This document shows, piece after piece, positions 7,635 through 13,559 of a stretch of 15,252 nt of DNA. The DNA lies in contig JAHBAN010000082.1 of the NCBI GenBank assembly GCA_018500075.1, forward strand, positions 1-15,252. The letters run 5' to 3'. The first letter of the stretch is position 1. Each line of letters starts with the position of its first letter. The position numbers were made by a program, and so were the translations under genes. This DNA is from Flavobacteriia bacterium. GTDB lineage: Bacteria; Bacteroidota; Bacteroidia; Flavobacteriales; Flavobacteriaceae. The notes under the pieces were generated by a model. It did no database searches. It was not told the origin of the DNA and worked only from the letters and a program-made list of their open reading frames with translations.

Positions 7635-7838
7635 ATGGCTGGTGATCCACTTTTTCTTGTGACGGCCGTTGCTTGTGTCGCTGTTCTGATCATTTTGATG
7701 ATCGGGGTGGGCGGCTTTGCCAAGGGCGGAGAGTTTAACCGCAAACACGCAAACCGCATCATGCGTTGGCGGATCGGGGCGCAGTTTGTGGCTGTTGTGC
7801 TGATCCTGCTCTTTGTCTGGCTGCGCTCGGGAGGCTAA
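7635..7838 (+). CDS. HIG1-like twin-transmembrane small protein
   Basis: A 67-residue membrane protein with two hydrophobic helices (about 6-27 and 49-63). They are joined by a basic loop reading FNRKHANRIMRWRIGAQ (34-50), the hallmark of the bacterial HIG1 (hypoxia-induced gene 1) domain. Eukaryotic members associate with respiratory supercomplexes and cytochrome oxidase; a role near the alphaproteobacterial respiratory chain is plausible but not shown here. AAGGGGG (7621-7627) lies 7 bases before the ATG. A consensus-like TTGACA sits at 7584-7589, but I find no good -10 at normal spacing. The adenosyltransferase gene follows after 4 bases and surely shares the transcript. Confidence 0.85.
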   Translation: MAGDPLFLVTAVACVAVLIILMIGVGGFAKGGEFNRKHANRIMRWRIGAQFVAVVLILLFVWLRSGG

Positions 7839-7842
7839 AACG

Positions 7843-8415
7843 ATGGTTGTTTTGAACAAGATTTACACACGCACGGGCGACCGCGGCGACACCGCTTTGG
7901 GCAATGGCTCACGGGTTGCCAAACATTCGGCCCGCGTAGCGGCTTATGGCACCTCAGACGAGCTGAACGCCACAATCGGCGTGGCGCGCCTGAGCGCCGA
8001 GGGCGAGATGGACGCGGCCCTTGCGCGGATCCAGAACGACCTGTTTGATCTTGGGGCCGATCTTTGCACCCCCGATATCGACAAGGACGACGAGGCCGAA
8101 TACCCGCCCCTGCGGATGATCGAAGAGCAGGTCAAACGGCTCGAGGCGGAAATTGACAAGATGAACGCCGATCTTGAGCCATTGCGCAGCTTTATCCTGC
8201 CCGGCGGGTCTGCACTGGCTGCGCATTTGCATATCTGCCGCACGGTGTCGCGCCGTGCCGAGCGCAAGACAACCGAACTGGCCTCGACCGAGGAGGTCAA
8301 TGAATGGGCGGTGAAATACCTCAACCGCCTGTCCGACTGGTTTTTTGTGGCGGCGCGTCACAGCAACGACGGCGGCAAAGCCGATGTGCTCTGGGTTCCG
8401 GGGGCGAACCGCTAA
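7843..8415 (+). CDS. pduO: ATP:cob(I)alamin adenosyltransferase (PduO type)
   Basis: Transfers the adenosyl group of ATP to cob(I)alamin, producing coenzyme B12 for enzymes such as methylmalonyl-CoA or ethylmalonyl-CoA mutase. The 190-residue protein is complete: KIYTRTGDRGDTALGNG (6-22) is the N-terminal ATP-binding signature and SFILPGGS (116-123) the central loop. RTVSRRAER (133-141) and YLNRLSDWFFVAAR (159-172) are the conserved helices of the MMAB/PduO family. The ATG at 7843 is preceded by GGGAGG at 7829-7834 and begins directly at the family's usual N-terminus; frames extending further upstream overlap the HIG1 gene. It is followed by a terminator, so etfBA is probably transcribed separately. 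It is not the unrelated CobA/BtuR type. Confidence 0.94.
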   Translation: MVVLNKIYTRTGDRGDTALGNGSRVAKHSARVAAYGTSDELNATIGVARLSAEGEMDAALARIQNDLFDLGADLCTPDIDKDDEAEYPPLRMIEEQVKRLEAEIDKMNADLEPLRSFILPGGSALAAHLHICRTVSRRAERKTTELASTEEVNEWAVKYLNRLSDWFFVAARHSNDGGKADVLWVPGANR

Positions 8416-8445
8416 CAGCGGCGGGGCCGGCCGTTTTGAGACCAC

Positions 8446-8482
8446 AAAAAACGCCCTGCCGCTGCGCGGGGCGTTTCTTTTT
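8446..8482 (+). terminator. Intrinsic terminator after the adenosyltransferase gene
   Basis: AAACGCCC (8449-8456) pairs perfectly with GGGCGTTT (8469-8476), extended inward by a few pairs, and is followed by CTTTTT. A-rich sequence precedes it. Position and shape fit the end of the HIG1-adenosyltransferase transcript. Confidence 0.8.
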
Positions 8483-8535
8483 GCGGCGGGCGGCTTTGCC
8501 TTGGGGGGCGTGAAAAATTCCTGTGTCGTAATATT

Positions 8536-8543
8536 TTTGCAAA
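8536..8543. promoter_or_regulatory. TTTGCAAA palindrome upstream of etfB
   Basis: A perfect TTTGCAAA lies about 150 bases before the etfB ATG, in the only A/T-rich part of this gap. Short-chain fatty acyl-CoA regulators (ScfR family, for example PccR of Rhodobacter sphaeroides) bind TTTGCAAA, usually as two copies four bases apart. Here only one copy is present. Linking it to etf expression is inference. Confidence 0.35.
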
Positions 8544-8572
8544 GATCAGACCCGAAAAAGCCGTAACGCGGC

Positions 8573-8583
8573 GTCTCTGAGAC
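8573..8583. promoter_or_regulatory. 11-bp inverted repeat in the etfB upstream region
   Basis: GTCTCTGAGAC is symmetrical about its central T. The loop is too short for a useful RNA hairpin, so if real it would be a protein-binding dyad. Just downstream are two AAGGAG copies three bases apart (8637-8642 and 8646-8651) and the true Shine-Dalgarno AAAGGAG (8678-8684). Confidence 0.2.
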
Positions 8584-8693
8584 AAAACGTGACGATTTTG
8601 CCCTGTTATGCGTCCGAGCGAGGCGATATTCAGGCCAAGGAGAATAAGGAGTCGCATCAGCGGCCAAACGAAACCTTAAAGGAGTGACCGCTA

Positions 8694-9452
8694 ATGAAGG
8701 TGCTTGTGCCCGTCAAACGCGTGATCGATTACAACGTGAAAGTCCGTGTCAAAGCGGATGGATCGGGTGTTGATCTTGCCAATGTAAAAATGTCGATGAA
8801 CCCGTTCGACGAGATTGCCGTCGAAGAGGCCATCCGCCTCAAGGAAGCCGGCAAAGCCGAAGAGGTGATTGCTGTTTCTATCGGTGTGAAGCAGGCGCAG
8901 GAAACATTGCGCACGGCTTTGGCCATGGGAGCGGATCGTGCGATCCTTGTTGTTGCGACCGAGGATGTGCATCAGGACATCGAGCCGCTGGCGGTCGCCA
9001 AGATTCTGGCCAAAGTGGTCGAGGAAGAGCAGCCCGGTATCGTGCTTGCCGGCAAGCAGGCGATCGACAATGACATGAACGCGACCGGGCAGATGCTCTC
9101 GGCGCTTCTGGGCTGGTCACAAGGCACATTTGCCTCCGAGCTTGACGTGCAGGGCGACAAAGCTGTCGTGACCCGCGAAGTCGATGGCGGCTTGCAGACC
9201 ATCAATGTGACGATGCCCGCCATCATCACAGTGGATTTGCGCCTCAACGAGCCGCGCTATGCGAGCCTGCCCAACATCATGAAAGCCAAGAAAAAGCCGC
9301 TGGATGAAAAGACAGCTGCGGATTACGGCGTGGATATCAGCCCGCGTCTGGCTGTTGTTTCGACAACAGAACCCGAAGCGCGCAAGGCGGGCGAAATTGT
9401 TGGCTCGGTTGACGAGCTTGTGGCGAAACTCAAAGAAGCGGGGGCAGTGTAA
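8694..9452 (+). CDS. etfB: Electron transfer flavoprotein, beta subunit (EtfB)
   Basis: Small subunit of the soluble ETF heterodimer, which takes electrons from acyl-CoA dehydrogenases and related flavoenzymes and passes them to ETF:ubiquinone oxidoreductase. The 252-residue protein begins MKVLVPVKRVIDYNVKVRVK and carries the AMP-binding region AGKQAIDNDMNATGQMLSAL (119-138). It also has DLRLNEPRYASLPNIMKAKK (181-200), which includes the dehydrogenase recognition loop with Leu192 at the position of the known anchor leucine. The length and motifs fit the non-bifurcating group I ETF rather than FixA. AAAGGAG (8678-8684) lies 9 bases before the ATG. Its stop overlaps the etfA start by one base (TAATG), so the two are co-translated. 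Confidence 0.96.
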   Translation: MKVLVPVKRVIDYNVKVRVKADGSGVDLANVKMSMNPFDEIAVEEAIRLKEAGKAEEVIAVSIGVKQAQETLRTALAMGADRAILVVATEDVHQDIEPLAVAKILAKVVEEEQPGIVLAGKQAIDNDMNATGQMLSALLGWSQGTFASELDVQGDKAVVTREVDGGLQTINVTMPAIITVDLRLNEPRYASLPNIMKAKKKPLDEKTAADYGVDISPRLAVVSTTEPEARKAGEIVGSVDELVAKLKEAGAV

Positions 9453-10378
9453 TGTCGGTTCTTCTTCTCGCAGAAGTAAACAATGGCGAGCTTGCCATGG
9501 ACGCGACGGCCAAGGCCGTTACCGCCGCCGTCAAGCTCGGAGATGTCACGGTTCTGGCCTGCGGTGCATCCGCGGCAGCAGCCGGCGCGGCAGCCGCGAC
9601 CATCAAAGGCGTGAGCAAAGTGCTTGTCGCTGAAGACGCCTCTCTTGGCCACCGTCTCGCAGAGCCAACGGCGGCGCTGATTGTCAGCCTGGCCGGCGAT
9701 TACGAGCATATCGTTGCGCCCGCGACAACAGACGCCAAGAACGTGATGCCACGGGTGGCCGCACTTTTGGATGTGATGGTGATCTCTGACGCCTCGGGCG
9801 TTGTGGACGGCAACACGTTCGAGCGTCCGATCTATGCGGGCAACGCGATCCAGACGGTCAAATCTTCGGACGCCAAAAAAGTCATCACCTTCCGCACATC
9901 CACTTTTGATGCGGCAGAGACAGGCGGTTCGGCCAGTGTCCAGACCATCGGCGCAGCAGCAGACCCTGCCCTGTCCTCATGGGTCGAAGACAAGGTGGCC
10001 GCGTCTGACCGCCCCGAGCTGACCTCGGCGGGTGTTGTTGTTTCGGGGGGCCGCGGTGTTGGCTCCAAAGACGACTTTGCCCTGATCGAAAAGCTCGCGG
10101 ACAAGCTGACTGCGGCTGTGGGCGCCTCGCGCGCGGCGGTTGACTCTGGCTATGCGCCAAACGACTGGCAAGTCGGCCAGACCGGTAAGGTTGTTGCGCC
10201 CGAGCTTTATGTTGCGGTGGGGATTTCCGGAGCGATCCAGCACCTCGCGGGCATGAAAGACAGCAAGATCATCGTCGCGATCAACAAGGACGAGGAAGCG
10301 CCGATCTTCCAAGTCGCCGATTATGGCCTTGTCGCGGATCTGTTCACGGCGGTGCCGGAGCTGATCGAGAAGCTGTAA
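9452..10378 (+). CDS. etfA: Electron transfer flavoprotein, alpha subunit (EtfA)
   Basis: FAD-carrying subunit of ETF, partner of EtfB in beta-oxidation, branched-chain amino acid and related catabolism. The 308-residue protein has an Ala-rich N-terminal domain (1-185). The FAD-binding C-terminal domain contains VVVSGGRGVGS (195-205, with Arg201), WQVGQTGKVVAPELYVAVGI (239-258), SGAIQHLAGM (259-268, with Ser259 and His264) and INKDEEAPIFQVADYG (277-292). All expected FAD contacts appear present. In many Rhodobacterales a 3-hydroxybutyryl-CoA dehydrogenase gene follows etfA; here the operon ends at a repeat-like hairpin and a terminator instead. Confidence 0.96.
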   Translation: MSVLLLAEVNNGELAMDATAKAVTAAVKLGDVTVLACGASAAAAGAAAATIKGVSKVLVAEDASLGHRLAEPTAALIVSLAGDYEHIVAPATTDAKNVMPRVAALLDVMVISDASGVVDGNTFERPIYAGNAIQTVKSSDAKKVITFRTSTFDAAETGGSASVQTIGAAADPALSSWVEDKVAASDRPELTSAGVVVSGGRGVGSKDDFALIEKLADKLTAAVGASRAAVDSGYAPNDWQVGQTGKVVAPELYVAVGISGAIQHLAGMKDSKIIVAINKDEEAPIFQVADYGLVADLFTAVPELIEKL

Positions 10379-10385
10379 GGACAAA

Positions 10386-10406
10386 GGTGCGCAATGAATG
10401 CGCACC
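10386..10406. repeat. Perfect 8-bp hairpin, possible dispersed intergenic repeat
   Basis: GGTGCGCA and TGCGCACC are perfect arms around ATGAA, followed by CTACGG. This 'GGTGCGCA...TGCGCACCCTACGG' arrangement looks like the short palindromic repeats that end in CCCTACG, which I recall as scattered between genes in many proteobacteria. Only one copy lies in this window. It is 7 bases after the etfA stop and has no T-run of its own, so it may protect the mRNA 3' end rather than terminate. Confidence 0.5.
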
Positions 10407-10419
10407 CTACGGACTTGAG

Positions 10420-10447
10420 AAGGCCCGCTGGTTTGGCGGGCCTTTTT
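10420..10447 (+). terminator. Intrinsic terminator of etfBA
   Basis: GGCCCGC (10422-10428) pairs perfectly with GCGGGCC (10436-10442) across the loop TGGTTTG and is followed by five Ts; flanking As extend the stem by two pairs. The rest of the gap up to 10585 shows no gene or other clear structure. A GGGC/GCCC hairpin at 10580-10593 spans the stop of the convergent acyltransferase gene but lacks a T-run. Confidence 0.88.
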
Positions 10448-10585
10448 GCGTTTGGGCTTGGGAGACCGATGATGCGCCGCTATGGACGCTGTGCGCGGCG
10501 GCCTGCGGCTTTGATTTCGCGCGCGCGGTAAGGCGCATTTGGGCTTGATACCTGACACAGTCGCGGCGCAGCCAGAGCGAGGGCC

Positions 10586-11491
10586 TCAGCCCTTCAGCGA
10601 CAGCGTGTGCTCTCTGAGCCAGCTCATGAAGCCGCGCGGGTCTGTCTCCAGAAGCGCCATTTGGGCCTCTGTCAGCGGATGACCGACCACGGGGGCCTGA
10701 TCTTTGTTGCAGGCGTGCACGACCTCGTGCAGCAAGAGGCCCTGCCGCAGGGTTGCGGAGATGCGGTTGGCGATCTGGTAGAGGCGCGAATTGGAGCCGG
10801 GATAGAAGATCGGCACAACGCGCGCGCCCGAGCGGCGGATCATCTGGGCGGTGAAGACATTCCACTCCCGCTCAATGACCGGCCCGAAGGCCGTATCGGA
10901 GGAGGCCACAACACCCGAGGGGAAGAGCGCAACAAGGCCACCTTGTTTGAGATGGGCCATCGCTTTGGCGCGCATTTCGACAAATTTCTTCTGCGCGTCG
11001 TCCTCGTAGGGAAAGGGCACCGGGATCATATATTCGGTGGCGGCCTCGTCGATCCCTGTGAGCAACGCGCGGGTCAGAATGCGGTAATCGTTGCGCACGC
11101 GGCCAACAAGATCGGCAAAGATCATGCCATCAACCAGCCCGTGCGGGTGATTGGCGACCACCACAACAGGGCCGTCTTGCGGGATGCGATCCAGTTGTGT
11201 TTGCGGGGTTTTCAGCTCGATGCCCATGACCTTGAGCACGGCGGGCCAAAAGGCCTGTCCTGTGGGCGGGCCTTGGCGTTCGAATTTGCGCACAAGACGC
11301 AGGATTGTCAGCTTGCCGGTAAACCATTCGATTGTTTTGATAATCGCCGCTTTGGTCGGGCTGTCAAACGAGTTTGCATAGGTCAGAGAGCGGCGGTCAT
11401 AGGTGTTTGTCACAACGCCCTCGTCCGTCACAATCGGTTTGTTTTGCGTGTGCTCTACCAATGCTCGCCCCGGGCTTTCTTGCGCGTTCAC
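10586..11491 (-). CDS. Lysophospholipid (1-acylglycerol-3-phosphate type) acyltransferase family protein
   Basis: A 301-residue protein of the PlsC-like acyltransferase superfamily, probably acting at the inner membrane on a lyso-lipid. The active-site block is VVVANHPHGLVDG (110-122); it holds NHPxGxxDG, with His115 and Asp121, rather than the plain HX4D of PlsC, like a divergent branch that reads NHPTGIADG. The second block is LVALFPSGVVASSDT (about 185-199), where FPSG replaces the usual FPEG. ARVVPIFYPGSNSRLYQIAN then forms the downstream block. It lacks a clear transmembrane helix. The GTG start lies two bases after the ptsH stop, with AGGA inside the end of ptsH, so it is the last gene of the PTS operon. 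The substrate could be lysophosphatidate, lyso-ornithine lipid or another lyso-lipid. Confidence 0.82.
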   Translation of the reverse strand: MNAQESPGRALVEHTQNKPIVTDEGVVTNTYDRRSLTYANSFDSPTKAAIIKTIEWFTGKLTILRLVRKFERQGPPTGQAFWPAVLKVMGIELKTPQTQLDRIPQDGPVVVVANHPHGLVDGMIFADLVGRVRNDYRILTRALLTGIDEAATEYMIPVPFPYEDDAQKKFVEMRAKAMAHLKQGGLVALFPSGVVASSDTAFGPVIEREWNVFTAQMIRRSGARVVPIFYPGSNSRLYQIANRISATLRQGLLLHEVVHACNKDQAPVVGHPLTEAQMALLETDPRGFMSWLREHTLSLKG

Positions 11492-11493
11492 GC

Positions 11494-11772
11494 CTACATA
11501 TCCTCTCCGAAGCGATCTGCCACCAAGGCTTCCAGCGCAGTCGCAAGAGCCTCGGCGTCAGGGCCTGAAGTCTCGATGTCAATAGAGCTTCCGCGCGCGG
11601 CTGCCAACATCAAAAGTCCCATAATGCTGTCGCCACTGGCGCTCATCCCGTCTTTTGAGACTTCGGCCCGCGCATCAAAGCCTTCGACCACTTCGACGAG
11701 CTTGGCCGAAGCGCGGGCATGGAGGCCCTTTTCGTTGATGATTTCCAGTCGCTTCTGATGTGTCCCCGACAT
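11494..11772 (-). CDS. ptsH: HPr phosphocarrier protein
   Basis: Small PTS phosphocarrier, 92 residues, which accepts phosphate from enzyme I and passes it to EIIA. The active-site histidine is His18 in NEKGLHARAS (13-22). The regulatory serine phosphorylated by HprK is Ser49 in SGDSIMGLLML (46-56), so both phosphorylation sites are intact. AAGGAG lies about 8 bases before the ATG. The gene is 25 bases after the EIIA gene and two bases before the acyltransferase gene. With no EIIB or EIIC present, it is probably part of a regulatory PTS; enzyme I must be encoded elsewhere. Confidence 0.95.
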   Translation of the reverse strand: MSGTHQKRLEIINEKGLHARASAKLVEVVEGFDARAEVSKDGMSASGDSIMGLLMLAAARGSSIDIETSGPDAEALATALEALVADRFGEDM

Positions 11773-11797
11773 CTGGGCGCTCCTTATATATTTGAGC

Positions 11798-12184
11798 TTA
11801 TGTAATTTGTTGACTGTCTATGTATTTGCGCCCTGCATCAAGCGCGAGGCGCACAGCATCGGGCACGGCTTTATGGCGCGATTTTGCGAGTTTGACGAGC
11901 ATCGGCAGATTGGCCCCGTAGAGAATGCGGCGATTGTCGCAGCGGCAGGCCATCAGCGACAGGTTGGAGGGCGAGCCGCCAAACATATCGGTGACAACCA
12001 CAACGCCCTGGCCCTGATCGACACTGTCAGCCGCCGCGCAGATTTCGATTTCTTTGGCACCGCGGTCGCAATCGGCTTCTATTGTGACGGCCTGCACGCC
12101 CTGCTGGCGGCCCACAACGTGCTCGACCGCGGCCAGATATTCCGCAGCCAATCCGCCATGTGCGACTATCACAATCCCGATCAC
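11798..12184 (-). CDS. PTS EIIA component, mannose family (regulatory)
   Basis: A stand-alone 128-residue EIIA domain of the mannose family. The phospho-accepting histidine is His9 in IVIVAHGGLA (4-13), and the second conserved block is VVVTDMFGGSPSNL (61-74, with Asp65). No linked EIIB, EIIC or EIID is present, so it most likely ends a regulatory phosphorelay rather than feeding a sugar permease. The GTG start overlaps the rapZ stop by four bases (GTGA), giving translational coupling. In other alphaproteobacteria this EIIA sits in the same gene order behind hprK; its downstream target is not evident from this sequence. Confidence 0.93.
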   Translation of the reverse strand: MIGIVIVAHGGLAAEYLAAVEHVVGRQQGVQAVTIEADCDRGAKEIEICAAADSVDQGQGVVVVTDMFGGSPSNLSLMACRCDNRRILYGANLPMLVKLAKSRHKAVPDAVRLALDAGRKYIDSQQIT

Positions 12185-13095
12185 GCGTTTGGTTCCTCTT
12201 TTGGCGGCGCGTCGGGCAGCTTCATGCCATGCGCGGTTCGCTCCAGTTCGCGGTGCCTAATTGACACTTGCCAGCCTTCTTCTGCAAGCTCTTTCGCCAA
12301 TCTTTCCGCTAGGGTAACCGATCTGTGACGCCCGCCTGTGCAGCCAAAAGCAAGAGCAAAATGGGTTTTCCCCTCGGCGCGATAGGCCGGCAGAAGCTCA
12401 AGCGCAAGCCCCCTCACCCGCTCCAGAAAGCTGTCAAAGCGCGGGTCGGCTTGGACATAGGCTTGCACGGCCTCGGCCCGCCCATCCGCGCCGCGCAGGG
12501 CCGTATCCCAGTGCGGGTTGCGCAGAAAGCGGGTGTCCAGAACCATATCCGCGCCCCGTGGCAGGCCGCGTTTATACGAAAACGACTGGATCATGATCGA
12601 CAGGTGCGGCCCCTCTTCGCCGCCAAAAAGCCGGCCCAGCTCGTCCCGCAGATCATGCGGCGAAAACTCCGACGTATTGATCAGGATATCGGCGCGGGTG
12701 CGCACGGCGGCGAGCATATCTGTCTCGCGGCGAATGCCGATGGCGGGGTCTTCGCTTGGTGCGAGCGGATGGCGGCGGCGGGTCTCGGAATAGCGGCGCA
12801 GCAGGATCTCTTCGGAACAGTCCAGATAGAGAAGCTCCGCTTCAAAGCCGTGCTGCGCGATGGACTCTTCAAGCGTCTCAAGGAGCGCCGCGGCAGAAAA
12901 GTCGCGGTTGCGCACATCTAGCCCGAGGGCGAGCGGGCGCGTCAGGGGCGGACCGTCGAGCAACCGCCCGATCAGGCTCAGCGGGAGATTGTCGATCGCC
13001 TCATAGCCAAGGTCTTCCAAGACGTTGATCGCCGTGCTGCGCCCTGCCCCGGACGGGCCTGTGACGAGGACCAGTTGTTTTTGCGTCGCTTCCAC
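12181..13095 (-). CDS. rapZ: RapZ family nucleotide-binding protein (YvcJ/RNase adapter)
   Basis: A 304-residue RapZ (YvcJ/YhbJ) protein. In E. coli RapZ guides RNase E to the GlmZ sRNA and senses glucosamine-6-phosphate; in alphaproteobacteria its target is not established. The N-terminal P-loop is TGPSGAGRST (12-21), with Arg19 where Walker A normally has lysine. RYSETRRRHPL (101-111), SFSYKRGLP (171-179), FLRNPHW (190-196) and FGCTGGRHRSV (250-260) are family signatures, the last in the C-terminal RNA- and sugar-phosphate-binding domain. I chose the GTG at 13095 because AAAGGG sits 6 bases upstream; an in-frame TTG at 13110 has no such site. It lies between hprK and EIIA, with a four-base overlap to the latter. 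Confidence 0.93.
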   Translation of the reverse strand: MEATQKQLVLVTGPSGAGRSTAINVLEDLGYEAIDNLPLSLIGRLLDGPPLTRPLALGLDVRNRDFSAAALLETLEESIAQHGFEAELLYLDCSEEILLRRYSETRRRHPLAPSEDPAIGIRRETDMLAAVRTRADILINTSEFSPHDLRDELGRLFGGEEGPHLSIMIQSFSYKRGLPRGADMVLDTRFLRNPHWDTALRGADGRAEAVQAYVQADPRFDSFLERVRGLALELLPAYRAEGKTHFALAFGCTGGRHRSVTLAERLAKELAEEGWQVSIRHRELERTAHGMKLPDAPPKEEPNA

Positions 13096-13101
13096 GCGAT
13101 G

Positions 13102-13107
13102 CCCTTT
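13102..13107 (-). promoter_or_regulatory. Ribosome binding site deciding the rapZ start
   Basis: Read on the minus strand, AAAGGG is followed after 6 bases (CATCGC) by GTG at 13095. The competing TTG at 13110 lies upstream of this site and has no purine-rich sequence before it, so GTG is the better start. Confidence 0.6.
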
Positions 13108-13115
13108 CAAGGCTA

Positions 13116-13556
13116 TCAGGCAATGCGCCCCTGCTTAAGATATTGCAAAATCGCGGCGGGAAAATGGTTCCCCTCGGATTTGTGAACACTCGGAACCAAA
13201 ATACCCATCAGCGGCTCGGTGCGCAGGGGCGGCAGTCTTTCAGCCTCTATTGTGTCAAGATTGACGAGAAGAGCAAGGGCCGTCGGCGCCGCGGCGCGGG
13301 CTTTGAGAATTCCGACAAAGCGCGCCTCGATCTGGCCCCGAATGGCCTCGGGGGCGGAGGCTATGAGATTTGCCCCATCGCGGGTCAGGATCGTGCGATC
13401 ATCCGCGACAAGCTCGGCGCCCAGCGCCATGAGCTGAAGGGCGAGGCCCGATTTTCCTGTGCCTGACGCCCCCGTGATCAGAACGGCGCGCCCCCCATAG
13501 GCGACAGTGCTGGCGTGAACTGTGAGCGTTTCGCGCGGGGGGAGAGGCTGGCCCAT
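13116..13556 (-). CDS. hprK: HPr kinase/phosphorylase, short alphaproteobacterial form
   Basis: Phosphorylates HPr on its regulatory serine (Ser49 of the HPr encoded here) and, in well-studied members, also removes that phosphate. The 146-residue protein is only the C-terminal catalytic domain, as usual in alphaproteobacteria; the Firmicute form is about twice as long. Walker A is GASGTGKS (29-36), and ELVADDR (48-54) is the second conserved block. The usual signature [LIVM]-E-x-R-G-[LIVM]-G appears as IEARFVG (76-82), with Phe80 in place of glycine. HFPAAILQYLKQGR (131-144) is the alphaproteobacterial C-terminus. The ATG lies three bases after the chvG stop, and rapZ starts 20 bases later. 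Kinase function is likely; phosphorylase activity is uncertain. Confidence 0.9.
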   Translation of the reverse strand: MGQPLPPRETLTVHASTVAYGGRAVLITGASGTGKSGLALQLMALGAELVADDRTILTRDGANLIASAPEAIRGQIEARFVGILKARAAAPTALALLVNLDTIEAERLPPLRTEPLMGILVPSVHKSEGNHFPAAILQYLKQGRIA

Positions 13557-13559
13557 GGA

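Noticed and set aside
10580..10593. AGGGC/GCCCT hairpin at the acyltransferase stop as a terminator
   Set aside because: The stem is only 5 bp, there is no T-run on the minus strand, and the stop codon sits in the loop.
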